NCBI RefSeq assembly: GCF_030269445.1
Contig: NZ_BSTJ01000002.1
Coordinates: 885,722 to 949,721, forward strand
Length of the DNA stretch: 64,000 nucleotides
Source: Actinoallomurus iriomotensis
GTDB taxonomy: Bacteria; Actinomycetota; Actinomycetes; Streptosporangiales; Streptosporangiaceae
Direction of reading: 5' to 3'
Positions 53,930 to 63,850 of this stretch are shown here, piece by piece. The notes below the pieces were generated by a model. That model was not told the DNA's origin and searched no databases. It worked only from the letters and a program-made list of their open reading frames with translations. Numbering within the stretch: position 1 is the stretch's first letter; each line of letters opens with the position of its first letter. The translations under genes were made by a program, and so were the position numbers.

Positions 53930-56900
53930 TCAACTCGACGTGCGGCAGATGTCGGTGAGCTTCTCGTCGGCGCCGGCCTGTGCGGACGCCGACGTGCTGA
54001 GCGTGTGGCAGCCCGCGCCGACCTGCACGACGACGCGCTCGCCGGCGCGCTCGCCCGTCACCGGCCGGCCGTCGAGGTAGACGGTCGTCCCGGAGTAGGA
54101 GCCGGGAACCGGCACGCTGACCGCGCTCGTGGTGTTGCCGGGGATGGCGACACCGAGGTCGTAACGACCGCTCACGGTGTGGAAGGCGACACCGATCCGG
54201 CCCTTGACGCTGGGCACCGTGACGGAGCCGAACTCCTGGTTCCCGGTCTGGGGCGCGATCTGGAACGTCGCGTATCCAGGCGAGGTGGGCTGGATGCCGT
54301 ACATGTCCCGTGGGATGACGTAGGCGGGTGCCGTGGCCCAGGGGTGCGACCAGGTCATGTTGCTCTTCTGGGCGGGGTCCCAGGCCTCCCCGGTCGCTCC
54401 GGCGCCGAGCTCGATCATGTGCAGCCAGCTGTTCGTCTCCGACGATGTCAGCAGGTTCAGCGCGTCCTGACCGTGCCCGGCGTTGTACAGGGCCTGGAGG
54501 AGGAAGCCCGAGCAGTAGACGCTGCAGGCCATGCCGCGGGAGGCGATGTACTTCGCCAGCGCGTCGTACTGCGCCTTGTCCGCGGGCACCCCGAAGGCGC
54601 CCGGGAAGGCACTCGCCTGGACCGCGTAGTGACCGGTCGGGACGTCGTCCTTGCTGAGACCGTCGTCGTAGGCGCCCTGCTTCGGTTGGTAGAACCGCGT
54701 GTTCAGCGCGGTCCGGAGCGTCGTGGCCTTCTGCTCGAAGCCCGCGGCGTCGGTGTCGCGTCCGAGCCGGCGGGCGATGACCGCCATGTCGGTGTAGTTC
54801 CGGTAGGCCAGGGCGTTGAGGATGGTGTTCCGGTCGGTGAACCGGTAACCGTCGCGCTCGCCCTCCGGCCAGTCGACGATGGCGTCGGAGCGCACGATGG
54901 TGCCGGTGGCGGGGTCGTAGTACTTGTCGAGCAGCTTGGGCACGAGCGTGTCGTAGGCGTGCTCGATCTGTGCCGTGGAGCCCGTTCGCTGCCAGGTGTC
55001 GTACACGGCGCTGATCACGTACATCGGCCACTCGGTCGGCCACGTGCTGTGGTTCTCGAAGTAGTCGATCGAGTACCGGCCCAGCGTCGGGTCGTCCGTC
55101 AGGTAGAGGTTGGACAGCAGCTGGATGTAGGCGTCGGCCTCGTAGTCGGTGCGCTCTCGCGTCCAGGAGTCGGTGAAGAAGTTCTGGTTGGCCGACTCGA
55201 TGGTGTTCTTCGACAGCTGCCAGACCGGGACGAGGTTCGGGTCCGAGGACGTGAGCCGTGCGGCGGACGCGTCGAACGGGTAGACCGACGCGAGCGCCTG
55301 CAGATTGTCCTTCGTGATCGGGACCGGAGAGCCCACGATGTTCATGTACCGGAAGACCCGCATGCCCCAGGTGTCGACGGTCTGGGCGCCGTCGCGGAGG
55401 GTGAGGACGTCCTCGTACTTGTTTCCGGCGCGCAACTGGTAGCGCGTGGTGTTCGGCGCGGAGGTCTCCTCTCCGAACCGGAGCCGTACCTGTCGGCCCG
55501 CCCGGCCGTCGAGCGTGAGGTGCGCGCCACCCATCCAGGTACGGCCGAAGTCGACGAAGTAGTCGCCACCGCCCAGGTCGACGATCTTCGCCGGGGCGTG
55601 CAGTTGCTCCTGGACCTTGGCGAACGGCGTCGGCGACAGCGAGTCGAAGGGCTTCTTCGTCACGGCCGTGGACCAGCCGGTGTCGTCGAAGCCGGGCTTG
55701 TCGAACCCGTACGGGTAGTGGGCCGCGGAGAAGTTCTCGCTGGGCATGCTCCAGTAGCCGGTCCCGATGCTGCCGGTGGAGGTCCAGATCTCGTTGCCCG
55801 AGAGGGTCTTCCAGTCCGGTCCGGTGCCGATGGTCTGCGTCGTGCCGTCGGTGTAGCGCACGATGACATACGCCTGGAAGCGCTGGTCCTTCGACGCGTA
55901 GGCGATGGCGGAGAGGGTGTGCCGCCCCGGTCTGCTCAGGGCGTCCTTGACGTCGAATCCGTCGTAGCGGGTCTCGTTGCCCAGCGCACGTGTGGGCCCG
56001 AGGCCGACGAACCGTCCGTCGAGGTACATCTTGTAGACGTACTGCTTGGCCGAGTCGAAGGAGGAGCCCGTCGCGAAGGCCGACGCCCACGCGACCTTCT
56101 TCGCCGGCTCGAGGGAGAAGTCGTGGCGCATCAGCGCCCAGTCGTTGGTGAGGACGGCGTTCAGGCAGGCGGTGCTGGTGCCGATCGTGAGCGCCTGGTT
56201 CTCGACGGTGCCGCACGGGAAGGACGCCTGGGCGCCGTTGAAGTCGTTGCTGTACAGCACCTTTCCTGTGCTGTCCGCGGCAAGGCTGGTCACGGTGACG
56301 TCGTCCAGGACGCCGGTCTCGCTGCCGCCGGTGCGGAAGCCCACGGCGCCGTCGGCGAACGTGGTGTCCGTCCGCCGGTCGACGACCTTCCCGTCGACCG
56401 AGGTGGTGATCGTCGACCCGACGGCCTCGATGCCGACCGCGTGCACCGTCCCGACGTCCAGGGTCACACCGAGGGGCACGGCGGTGCCGGCCTTGTAGGT
56501 GCCGCCGGTCTGCGTGTGCGGCACCAGGGTGTTCGGCTGGCTGGCGTTCGAGGCCCGGAACTGCCACATGTAACCGTTCCGGGCATCGGGCGACCGGAAC
56601 TGGATCCCCATCGCGGTGCGGGTGATCTTCAGCTTGACGTCGAGCCGGTAGTCGGTCCACCTGGCGCCGGCCGGCGGGGCGGACCAGATCGGCACGGAGT
56701 CGCCCCACTGGCCCGGTCCGGTGCCGAAGACCGCCGGCTCGGACCAGTTCGACGGGTGGTGGTCCTGGTCCCACAGCTTCACCCGCCAGGAGTACCGCTC
56801 GCCCTGCCGGAGCCGCGGGCCCGTGTAGGGCACCGCGGTCGAACGTGCCGAGGTGACCTTGTCGGTGTCCCACAGCGGCGTGCCGGATCCCGGCTTGGTC

Positions 56901-57163
56901 AGCTCGATCTTGTAGGCGGTCTGGCGCCGCAGCGTCGACTGCCAGCCGAGTTCGATGCCCCCGGCGGCGTCCACGTCCATCGGCGCCGGCAGGGAGTTCG
57001 TGACCAGGGCCGTGGGCGCGGAGGGACGGACCACACCGCGGCTCGCGCTCGTGGCGTCCGCCGGTAGGGCGGACGCACCGGCCGTGAGGAGGACGGTGGT
57101 GGCGACGACGTAGGAGGACAGGACGGGCAGCGATCGTCGGCGGAACTTTGGTACCAGTCGCAT
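53930..57163 (-). CDS. Secreted GH78-type rhamnosidase with altered catalytic motif and insertion
   Basis: A 1077-aa secreted GH78-family protein. Signal peptide (1-38), Ig-like module (GIELGWQSTLRRQTAYKIEL), then an insertion of about 140 residues that looks like a concanavalin-type binding domain (MGIQFRSPDARNGYMWQFRA), Bac_rhamnosid_N, a beta module, and the barrel. Where other GH78 read DCPQRDERLGWTGD this has DSWTRERTDYEADA, so the surroundings of the general acid differ strongly. It may act on another linkage or sugar. Its signal-peptide DNA is closely related to that of the neighbouring GH78. It is 25 bp from the next gene. Confidence 0.85.
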   Translation of the reverse strand: MRLVPKFRRRSLPVLSSYVVATTVLLTAGASALPADATSASRGVVRPSAPTALVTNSLPAPMDVDAAGGIELGWQSTLRRQTAYKIELTKPGSGTPLWDTDKVTSARSTAVPYTGPRLRQGERYSWRVKLWDQDHHPSNWSEPAVFGTGPGQWGDSVPIWSAPPAGARWTDYRLDVKLKITRTAMGIQFRSPDARNGYMWQFRASNASQPNTLVPHTQTGGTYKAGTAVPLGVTLDVGTVHAVGIEAVGSTITTSVDGKVVDRRTDTTFADGAVGFRTGGSETGVLDDVTVTSLAADSTGKVLYSNDFNGAQASFPCGTVENQALTIGTSTACLNAVLTNDWALMRHDFSLEPAKKVAWASAFATGSSFDSAKQYVYKMYLDGRFVGLGPTRALGNETRYDGFDVKDALSRPGRHTLSAIAYASKDQRFQAYVIVRYTDGTTQTIGTGPDWKTLSGNEIWTSTGSIGTGYWSMPSENFSAAHYPYGFDKPGFDDTGWSTAVTKKPFDSLSPTPFAKVQEQLHAPAKIVDLGGGDYFVDFGRTWMGGAHLTLDGRAGRQVRLRFGEETSAPNTTRYQLRAGNKYEDVLTLRDGAQTVDTWGMRVFRYMNIVGSPVPITKDNLQALASVYPFDASAARLTSSDPNLVPVWQLSKNTIESANQNFFTDSWTRERTDYEADAYIQLLSNLYLTDDPTLGRYSIDYFENHSTWPTEWPMYVISAVYDTWQRTGSTAQIEHAYDTLVPKLLDKYYDPATGTIVRSDAIVDWPEGERDGYRFTDRNTILNALAYRNYTDMAVIARRLGRDTDAAGFEQKATTLRTALNTRFYQPKQGAYDDGLSKDDVPTGHYAVQASAFPGAFGVPADKAQYDALAKYIASRGMACSVYCSGFLLQALYNAGHGQDALNLLTSSETNSWLHMIELGAGATGEAWDPAQKSNMTWSHPWATAPAYVIPRDMYGIQPTSPGYATFQIAPQTGNQEFGSVTVPSVKGRIGVAFHTVSGRYDLGVAIPGNTTSAVSVPVPGSYSGTTVYLDGRPVTGERAGERVVVQVGAGCHTLSTSASAQAGADEKLTDICRTSS

Positions 57164-57216
57164 CGTTATCTCTTCCTCGGGGTTATGCCATGGATGTGGG
57201 CCCCGATGTGACCACC

Positions 57217-57258
57217 GGCCGGCCGGGCTCGGCGCGTGGCAGCGCGCCGCGGCCGGCC
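57217..57258 (-). other. GC-rich nested hairpin in the 196-bp GH78-GH78 gap
   Basis: GGCCGGCC arms (57217-57224 and 57251-57258) enclose a GGCGCG / CGCGCC stem. This is the largest gap in the operon. The structure may attenuate or segment the transcript. Confidence 0.45.
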
Positions 57259-57276
57259 TGTGGCCACGTGCCGGCC

Positions 57277-57363
57277 TCAGCGGACGAAGACGGCGGCCGT
57301 TTCCGCGTCCACCGGCAGGTGCGGTCGGAGCGACCGCTGTACTTCGGGCGGATCGTCCGTCAC
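57277..57363 (-). CDS. 28-codon ORF coupled to the GH78 stop
   Basis: A GTG overlapping the GH78 stop codon as GTGA opens a 28-aa frame (starts [15 protein letters not shown], ends AAVFVR). The coupling is what the operon's real genes use, but the peptide matches no family I know and could be the leftover start of a deleted gene or chance. Confidence 0.2.
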   Translation of the reverse strand: MTDDPPEVQRSLRPHLPVDAETAAVFVR

Positions 57364-60300
57364 CGCACGCTCCTCACCTGGAACTCGTATGAACCCGAGC
57401 CCACCTCGTACCGCCGGCCGTCCAGCGGACGCGCCCCGGGTGGCAGGCCGACCGGTCCGGTGCCGGGCACGGTGACCTCGGCGGTCGCCCCGACCGGCAC
57501 CTCGACGCTGAGGGTGAGCACCCCACCGGCGCGCTTCCAGTGCACGGCCACCCGGCCGTGCGGCGTGCGGGTGGCCGCGTCGACGTACGTCAGGTCGCCG
57601 AGCGGCTGTGGCGCGATCGCGATCCGGTCGTAACCGGGCGCGGCGGGTGAGATGCCCGCCAGGCCCGTGAAGAACCAGTCGTCGACGGCGCCGCCGAGGA
57701 ACACGTGGTCGTGGGAGCGCGCGTCGAGGTCCCAGCGCTCCCACAGCGTGGTCGCGCCGTTGTTCACCCAGTAGCCCCAGCCGGGATAGGTCTGCTGGTT
57801 CGCGACCTTGTACGCCAGCTCGCCCTGGCCGCGCTTGGTCAGCTCGTCGAGGATGAACCGGGTGCCGAGCGCGCCGGTGTTCAGGTGGTCGCCGCGGTCG
57901 GTGATGTCCTTGACCAGCCGGTCGGTGACCGCCTTCACCGACTCCGCCGGCACCATGCCGAACGCCAGGGGCAGCAGCGCGTTCGTCTGCCGGTAGTCGG
58001 GGTCCGAGCCGGTCACGTAGGCGTCGCCGCGCAGGAACGTGTCGTTGAACGCGGTCTGGATCTTCGCGGCGGCCGCGCGGTACCGGGCGGCGTCGTCCGG
58101 GTGGCCGAGCGCCTCCGCGGCGTTCGCCACCGCGAGCGTGTTGGCGTAGGTGTAGGCGGTACCGGCCAGCTTCGGGTCCTCCGGGCTGTTCCCGCCGTAC
58201 CCGGGTGCGAGGTAGTCGTTGAGCGAACTGCCGTACACGCCGCTCGTGGAGGTCGCCAGCCAGCCGTCGAGATACCTGCGCATCGCCGGGTAGTTGGCGC
58301 TCAGCGTGTCGCGGTCGCCGTAACGCTCGTACATCAGCCAGGGGATCATGGTGAACGCGGCGTGCCACGGCGGCGCCTGGCCGTAGTAGCCGAGTCCCCA
58401 GCCGTTGTCCGGCGCGATGCCGGGGACGATGCCGTTCGAACCCTGGCTGTCACGGATGTCGGTGAGCCACTTCTCGTACAGGCGGCGCAGGTCGAACTCG
58501 TCCGTGTCGGTGGCGGCCATGAGCTGGGCGTCGCTGGTCCAGCCGTTCTTCTCGTACATCGGTGTGTCTGTCGGGATGCCGTACCAGTTGTTCAGGACCG
58601 TCTGCCGGGTCATCTGGTGCAGCCGGTCGAACAGCGCGTTGGAGCTGTCGAACGAGCCGACCGAGCGGACGTCGGAGTGGACCTCGCGGCCGTCGATGTC
58701 GTCGGCGGTCAGCGTGCCCGGCCAGCCGGTGACCTCGATGTACTGGAAGCCCTGATAGCTGTAGCGCGGCTCCCACGTCTCGATGCCCCGGCCGGACAGC
58801 GTGTACTGGTCGGTCTGGAACTGTCCGGTGACGAAGCCGTTGACGGAGTTCACGGTGCCGTCGGCGTTCAGCTTCTCGCCGTACTTCATGCTCACCGTCG
58901 TGCCGGCCGGGCCGTGCACGCGGATGCGCGCCCAGCCCGCGATGTTGGCCGGCAGCTTCACCACGTACGTGCCCTGCTTGGGGCTGGTGACCGAGACGGG
59001 CCGGATGGTGTCCGTGACGCGGATCGGCTCGTGTTCCTCCGGAACGACGGCGCCGGCGGGCGCGGGCAGTGTGGCGGCCGGTCGCCACGTCGTGGCGTCG
59101 TAGCCGGGAGTGTTCCAGCCGGGCCGGTCGGCGCGGGCGTCGTAGTTCTCTCCGCCGTACAGGGAGTCGAAGCGCACCGGGCCCTCGGCGTACTGCCAGG
59201 TGCCGTCGCTGGCCACCGTCTGCGTGCTGCCGTCCGCGTAGGTGAGGACGAGCTGGGCGAGCAGCCTCGGCTCGCCGTGCCAGGGCGCCTGGTGCCAGTT
59301 CCACGTGTTCTGCTGCGTCATGCCGTAGAAGCCGCGGCCGAGGCGGGCGCCGATGGTGTTGGCGCCGCTCCGCAGCATCGCGGTGACGTCGTGCGTGACG
59401 AACTCGACGCGCTTGTCGTACCGGGTGAAGCCGGGTTCGAGGACCTCGTCGCCGACCTTACGGCCGTTGAGGCTCAGCTCCTCGTAGCCGCCGGCGGCCG
59501 CGTACAGGCGGGCGCGGGCGATCTTCTTGGGCCCGGCGGTGAAGTCCTTGCGCAGCAGCGGCTCGGGCAGCGTGGGCGCGTCCGCGTACACCTTGCCCCA
59601 CGGCGCCCCGCCCCAGGCGGTGAGCACCTTGGCCGCCGGCCACGCCGAGTCGTCGAAGCCGGCCGCCTTCCAGTCGCCCGACGGCTCCTTGTCGGTGACC
59701 TTCCACGAGCCGTCCGTGTCGATCCTCTGTTCGCCCAGCTCCAGCCGGCCGAGCAGCCCGGCTGCGCTGACCTTGCCGTTCGTGTCGGCGACGGCGATGG
59801 TGTTGGTGCCGGTACGGAGCTGGTCCGTGACGTCCACGACGATGGGGTGGCGCCAGTTCTCCAGGTTCGGATCGGGCTCGCGGCCGCCCACCTCGGTGCC
59901 GTTCACCCACGCGGTGAATCCGTCGTCGCCGGTCATCACCAGGCGCGACCCGGCCGGCACGCTCGTCAGGTCGAAGGTGCGCCGGAAGTAGCGGGTGCCG
60001 GCGGGGGCGCTCGTGGCGGGGTCGCCCTCGGGATACCAGATCCAGTTCGTGCCGGTCAGGTCCGGCGCGGTGGAGTCCTGTGCCGGTGCGCCGATCCACG
60101 ACGCGTGCCAGCCGGTGAACGCGGTCTCGAACCAGGCGGTGCCGCTCCACGGCGACCATCGGCCGTGCGCGTCGGCGACGCGGACGCGCCAGGTGTACCG
60201 GGTGGCGGGGCTGAGCGCGGGCCCGCCGTACGACACGTCGTAGCTGCGCGCGCCGGCGACCTTCCCGGAGTCCCAGACACGGTGTCCACCCGCACGGACC

Positions 60301-60506
60301 TCGATCCGGTACGCGGTCTGCCGCTGGCCGCGCTCGGCGGAGCCGAGCAGCCAGCCCAGCCGGGGCTTGGCCGCGGCGACCGCGATCGGGTTCGTCGCGT
60401 GCTCGGTCTCCAGGTCCGACACGCGCAGCCCGGTGTCGGCGTGCGCCGCCGGCGCCGCCGCGACCACCAGTACGGCGGCGGCCAGGACCGGTGCTAGGCG
60501 CCCCAT
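57360..60506 (-). CDS. Secreted GH78 alpha-L-rhamnosidase
   Basis: A 1048-aa secreted GH78: signal peptide (1-24), Ig-like module ([21 protein letters not shown]), beta insertion with [20 protein letters not shown], Bac_rhamnosid_N ([20 protein letters not shown]), beta module, and barrel with [16 protein letters not shown] near residue 640-655; the usual Cys of DCP is Thr. C-terminal beta domain ends in [12 protein letters not shown]. The ATG at 60506 lies within the end of rhaI (13-bp overlap), tying it to the rhamnose catabolic genes. Confidence 0.92.
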   Translation of the reverse strand: MGRLAPVLAAAVLVVAAAPAAHADTGLRVSDLETEHATNPIAVAAAKPRLGWLLGSAERGQRQTAYRIEVRAGGHRVWDSGKVAGARSYDVSYGGPALSPATRYTWRVRVADAHGRWSPWSGTAWFETAFTGWHASWIGAPAQDSTAPDLTGTNWIWYPEGDPATSAPAGTRYFRRTFDLTSVPAGSRLVMTGDDGFTAWVNGTEVGGREPDPNLENWRHPIVVDVTDQLRTGTNTIAVADTNGKVSAAGLLGRLELGEQRIDTDGSWKVTDKEPSGDWKAAGFDDSAWPAAKVLTAWGGAPWGKVYADAPTLPEPLLRKDFTAGPKKIARARLYAAAGGYEELSLNGRKVGDEVLEPGFTRYDKRVEFVTHDVTAMLRSGANTIGARLGRGFYGMTQQNTWNWHQAPWHGEPRLLAQLVLTYADGSTQTVASDGTWQYAEGPVRFDSLYGGENYDARADRPGWNTPGYDATTWRPAATLPAPAGAVVPEEHEPIRVTDTIRPVSVTSPKQGTYVVKLPANIAGWARIRVHGPAGTTVSMKYGEKLNADGTVNSVNGFVTGQFQTDQYTLSGRGIETWEPRYSYQGFQYIEVTGWPGTLTADDIDGREVHSDVRSVGSFDSSNALFDRLHQMTRQTVLNNWYGIPTDTPMYEKNGWTSDAQLMAATDTDEFDLRRLYEKWLTDIRDSQGSNGIVPGIAPDNGWGLGYYGQAPPWHAAFTMIPWLMYERYGDRDTLSANYPAMRRYLDGWLATSTSGVYGSSLNDYLAPGYGGNSPEDPKLAGTAYTYANTLAVANAAEALGHPDDAARYRAAAAKIQTAFNDTFLRGDAYVTGSDPDYRQTNALLPLAFGMVPAESVKAVTDRLVKDITDRGDHLNTGALGTRFILDELTKRGQGELAYKVANQQTYPGWGYWVNNGATTLWERWDLDARSHDHVFLGGAVDDWFFTGLAGISPAAPGYDRIAIAPQPLGDLTYVDAATRTPHGRVAVHWKRAGGVLTLSVEVPVGATAEVTVPGTGPVGLPPGARPLDGRRYEVGSGSYEFQVRSVR

Positions 60507-61654
60507 CCCGCCGCCTGCCCTTCTCTTCGCTCGTCGCGGATCTTTTCGAAGTAGCCGGACCGGGCGTAGGCCGCCATCGGGTCCGGGTCCAGGCCCATCT
60601 CCTCGCGTAGTTCGGCGAGGAGGGGGCGGACGTCGGTGTTGTAGGCGTCCATGAACACCGCGTTGGCGCCCAGCACGTCCCCGGCCCGCTGCGCGGCCCG
60701 CAGCGCCTCCCCATCGACCAGCAGCGCCTTGGCCGTGGCCTCCTGAACGTTCATCACCGAACGGATCTGACCGGGAATCTTCGGCTCGATGTTGTGACAC
60801 TGATCGAGCATGAACGCGATCTCGTCGCTGAACCCGCCGCCCTGGATCACCTCATGCATGATCCGGAACAACTGGAACGGATCGGCCGCACCCACCATCA
60901 GGTCATCATCGGCGTAGAACCGGGAGTTGAAGTCGAACCCGCCGAGCCTTCCCTCCCGCAACAAGAACGCCACGATGAACTCGATGTTCGTCCCCGGCGC
61001 GTGATGCCCGGTGTCGACGACCACCTGCGCCTTGGGTCCGAGCTTGAGGCAGTGGGCGTAGGAGGTGCCCCAGTCCGGCACATCGGTGCTGTAGAACGCC
61101 GGCTCGAACAGCTTGTACTCCAACAGGAACCGCTGGTCGTCTCCGAGCCGCTCATAGACGGCGGCCAAGGCCTCGGCGAGCCGGTCCTGCCGGGCCCGGA
61201 TGTCATCCTGACCCGGATAGTTCGTGCCGTCGGAGAACCACAGCTTCAAGTCCCGCGACCCGGTCGCGTCCATGATGTCGACGCAATCCAGCAGATGGTT
61301 CAACGCCTTCTTACGTACGGCCGGATCCGGGTTGGTGACACTGCCCAGCATGTAGTCGTCATCCTGGAAGACGTTCGAGTTGATCGCACCGACCCGTACA
61401 CCACGGTCACGGGCGTAGACGGCCAGCGCGGCGTAGTCCTCCACCCGGTCCCACGGGATGTGCAACGCCACCGTCGGCGCCACACCCGTGAACCGATGCA
61501 CCTGCGCCGCATCATCGATCTTCTCCTGCGGCGTACGCGGCACACCCTCCTGGGCGAACACCTTGAAACGCGTGCCCGAGTTCCCGTACGCCCACGACGG
61601 CGTCTCGATGTGCTGGGTCCGCAGTGCCGCCTTGACGGCCTTTGTGTCGGTCAC
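60494..61654 (-). CDS. rhaI: L-rhamnose isomerase (Pseudomonas stutzeri type)
   Basis: A 386-aa TIM-barrel isomerase that converts L-rhamnose to L-rhamnulose in the cytosol. Metal-binding positions of the P. stutzeri-type enzyme are recognisable in [15 protein letters not shown] (Glu), [16 protein letters not shown] (Asp/His) and [16 protein letters not shown]. It is not the E. coli RhaA type. GTG start. It lies 92 bp downstream of the binding-protein gene, separated by a strong hairpin, and overlaps the first rhamnosidase gene. Confidence 0.93.
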   Translation of the reverse strand: MTDTKAVKAALRTQHIETPSWAYGNSGTRFKVFAQEGVPRTPQEKIDDAAQVHRFTGVAPTVALHIPWDRVEDYAALAVYARDRGVRVGAINSNVFQDDDYMLGSVTNPDPAVRKKALNHLLDCVDIMDATGSRDLKLWFSDGTNYPGQDDIRARQDRLAEALAAVYERLGDDQRFLLEYKLFEPAFYSTDVPDWGTSYAHCLKLGPKAQVVVDTGHHAPGTNIEFIVAFLLREGRLGGFDFNSRFYADDDLMVGAADPFQLFRIMHEVIQGGGFSDEIAFMLDQCHNIEPKIPGQIRSVMNVQEATAKALLVDGEALRAAQRAGDVLGANAVFMDAYNTDVRPLLAELREEMGLDPDPMAAYARSGYFEKIRDERREGQAAGWGA

Positions 61655-61708
61655 GAGAAACCCCGGTTCCTACGAGCTTCATGCCAGGTGGAAAGCCGTC
61701 GGACGCAC

Positions 61709-61733
61709 GGGGCGGGGCCACCGGCCCCGCCCC
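61709..61733 (-). other. Strong intercistronic hairpin after the binding-protein gene
   Basis: A perfect 11-bp GC stem, GGGGCGGGGCC / GGCCCCGCCCC, with a 3-base loop, 13 bp past the binding-protein stop. Hairpins in this place commonly stabilise binding-protein mRNA and reduce downstream expression, giving the excess of binding protein that ABC systems need. Confidence 0.75.
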
Positions 61734-61746
61734 CGCGCCGAGCGTC

Positions 61747-62817
61747 CTAGAAGTGGTAGTTGTCGATGTTGCTCTTGTCGAAGACGGTCGGCGGGCCGAG
61801 GATGACCTCGCCGTCCTTGCCGATCGTGCGCGAGCCGAGCTTGCCGGCCTTGAACGTCTCCCCCTGGGCGCCGGTGATCTGCCCGGAGACGAGCGCCGCG
61901 GCCGCGTACGCCGCGAGGTAGCCCAGGTTGCCCGGGTCCCACAGCTCGAACTTGTGCACGGTGCCGTCCTTGACGAACTTGCGCATCTGGTTCGGCGTGC
62001 CCAGGCCGGAGACCTCGACCTTGCCCTTGTACTTCGAGCTCGAGACGTAACGGGCCGCGGCGGCGATGCCGACCGTGGTCGGGGCGATGATGCCCTTCAG
62101 GTCCGGGTAGGCCTGGAGCAGACCCTGGGTCTGCTGGAACGACTTCTGGTCATCGTCGTCGCCGTAGGCGACCTTGACGAGCTGGATGCCGGAGTACTCC
62201 GGCTTCTTCAACTCGTCCTTCATGAACTCGATCCAGGTGTTCTGGTTCGTCGCGTTCGCCGTCGCCGACAAGATCGCGATCTTGCCCTTGCCGCCGATCA
62301 GGTCCGACATCACCTTGATCTCGCTGCGCCCGATCTCCTCGGAACTCGCCTGGTTGATGAAGACGTCCCGGCACTCCTTGGCGGCATCGGAGTCATACGA
62401 CACCACCGCGATCTTCCGCGACATCGCCTGCTTCAACGGCCCGCATACGGCGTTCGGGTCGTTGGCCGCGATGAGGATCGCGTCCTGCCGCTGCTGGATC
62501 AGCGTGTTGAGGTAGGAGATCTGCGACGACGCCGACGCGTCGGACGGGCCGACCTCCTTGGCCTGGGCGTAGAAGCCCTTGGCCGCGGCGATGCCGGCGT
62601 TGTCGACGATCGTCTCGTACGGGTTGTTGACCTGCTTCGGCAGGAACGCCAGCTTCAGGTTCTGCTTGATCGGGGCGTTCGGGTCGGCCTTCTTGCCGCT
62701 CGTCGCGGCGTTGCCGCCGTCCTTCGCGGTCGAGTTCTTGGTCGTGCCGCCGCAGGCGGCGGCGCCGACGGCGAGCGCGGCCACGAGCGCCACGGCCGCC
62801 ATTGGACGTTTCAGCAT
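61747..62817 (-). CDS. rhaS: Rhamnose-type ABC transporter substrate-binding lipoprotein
   Basis: A 356-aa periplasmic-binding-fold lipoprotein: signal with lipobox ending in GAAAC (lipidated Cys about residue 22), then KLAFLPKQVNNPYETIVDNA, DAILIAANDPNAVCGPLKQA, VVSYDSDAAKECRDVFINQA and GIIAPTTVGIAAAARYV, the pattern of the rhamnose RhaS-type (type I, sugar) binding proteins. It captures L-rhamnose outside the membrane. The ATG at 62817 has AAGGGAG 5 bp upstream. The symbol rests on context with rhaI and the permeases. Confidence 0.85.
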   Translation of the reverse strand: MLKRPMAAVALVAALAVGAAACGGTTKNSTAKDGGNAATSGKKADPNAPIKQNLKLAFLPKQVNNPYETIVDNAGIAAAKGFYAQAKEVGPSDASASSQISYLNTLIQQRQDAILIAANDPNAVCGPLKQAMSRKIAVVSYDSDAAKECRDVFINQASSEEIGRSEIKVMSDLIGGKGKIAILSATANATNQNTWIEFMKDELKKPEYSGIQLVKVAYGDDDDQKSFQQTQGLLQAYPDLKGIIAPTTVGIAAAARYVSSSKYKGKVEVSGLGTPNQMRKFVKDGTVHKFELWDPGNLGYLAAYAAAALVSGQITGAQGETFKAGKLGSRTIGKDGEVILGPPTVFDKSNIDNYHF

Positions 62818-62827
62818 GTCAACTCCC

Positions 62828-63850
62828 TTACGTGGAGGAGGAGGCGGTGAGGGACCCGCGGGGAATTCGCCGCGCCTCGCGTACCGCCGCCACGATCCGC
62901 GGCGTGAGCACCGAGACGATGAGGAGCAGTCCCGTGACGATCGACTGGATCTCGGTCGCGACGTCATGGAGCATGAGCAGGTTGCGGAGCAGGCCGATCA
63001 GCAGGACGCCGGCGACGACGCCGCCGAGGGTGCCCTTGCCGCCGTCGAAGTCGACCCCGCCCAGCAGCACCGCCGCGATGACGGCCAGCTCCATGCCCAG
63101 GCCGTTGTCGGCGCGGGCACTGCCGTACCGCAGGGTGTAAATCACTCCGGCGAAGGCCGAGACCACACCGGAGATGACGAAGAGCAGCAGCTTGATGCGC
63201 TTGACCCGGATGCCGGCGAAGAACGCGGCCTCCTCCTGCGCACCGATCGCGAAGATCGCCCGGCCCGCACCGGTCGCGTGCAGGACCGCCGCGGTGAGCA
63301 GGGCCAGCACGACGAACAGCGCGAAGGGGTACGGGATCGGGGTGCCGGGCACGGTCTTGGTGGCCAGGTCCGCGTAGTTCTGCGGGAACTCCGCGACCGC
63401 CTTGGTCCCCAGCAGGACGTAGGCGAGCCCGCGGTAGAGGGTCATCGTGCCGATCGTGACGGCCAGCGACGGCAACCCGAGCCGCGTGACGAGCAATCCG
63501 TTGACCAGCCCGGCGGCCGCGCCGACGACGATCAGCAGCGGGACGATCGTCTCGATCGCCCAACCGGCGTCCCACAGGGCACCGAGCAGCGCGCTGGACA
63601 TGCCGAGTACGGAGGCGACGGACAGGTCCACCTCGGCCGCCACGACCAGCAGGGTCATGGGCAATGCGATCAGTGCGATCTCGGACAGGTCATCGAGGGC
63701 GAAGGAGAGGTTGTCGCTCGTGGCGAAGTCGGGCGTGCCGAGGGAACCGCCGACGAACACCACGATGAGCAGCGCCGTGACGATGACGTCCCAGCGGATC
63801 AGCCGGGTACGGAGAGCCGGTGCGGTCTTGGCGGACGCGTCAGGCGCCAT
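62828..63850 (-). CDS. Rhamnose-type ABC transporter permease
   Basis: A 340-aa inner-membrane permease of the ribose/rhamnose (RbsC-like) family, with about 8-10 helices. Typical stretches are LPMTLLVVAAEVDLSVASVL, GLPSLAVTIGTMTLYRGLAY, AIFAIGAQEEAAFFAGI (the coupling-helix region) and VLLGGVDFDGGKGTLGG. Corresponds to RhaQ or RhaP. It starts inside the end of the first permease gene (11-bp overlap) and is 10 bp from the binding-protein gene. Confidence 0.9.
   Translation of the reverse strand: MAPDASAKTAPALRTRLIRWDVIVTALLIVVFVGGSLGTPDFATSDNLSFALDDLSEIALIALPMTLLVVAAEVDLSVASVLGMSSALLGALWDAGWAIETIVPLLIVVGAAAGLVNGLLVTRLGLPSLAVTIGTMTLYRGLAYVLLGTKAVAEFPQNYADLATKTVPGTPIPYPFALFVVLALLTAAVLHATGAGRAIFAIGAQEEAAFFAGIRVKRIKLLLFVISGVVSAFAGVIYTLRYGSARADNGLGMELAVIAAVLLGGVDFDGGKGTLGGVVAGVLLIGLLRNLLMLHDVATEIQSIVTGLLLIVSVLTPRIVAAVREARRIPRGSLTASSST

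Noticed and set aside
53828..57067. A 1079-aa open frame on the plus strand opposite a GH78 gene
   Set aside because: Same reason: antisense shadow with no recognisable domain or ribosome site.
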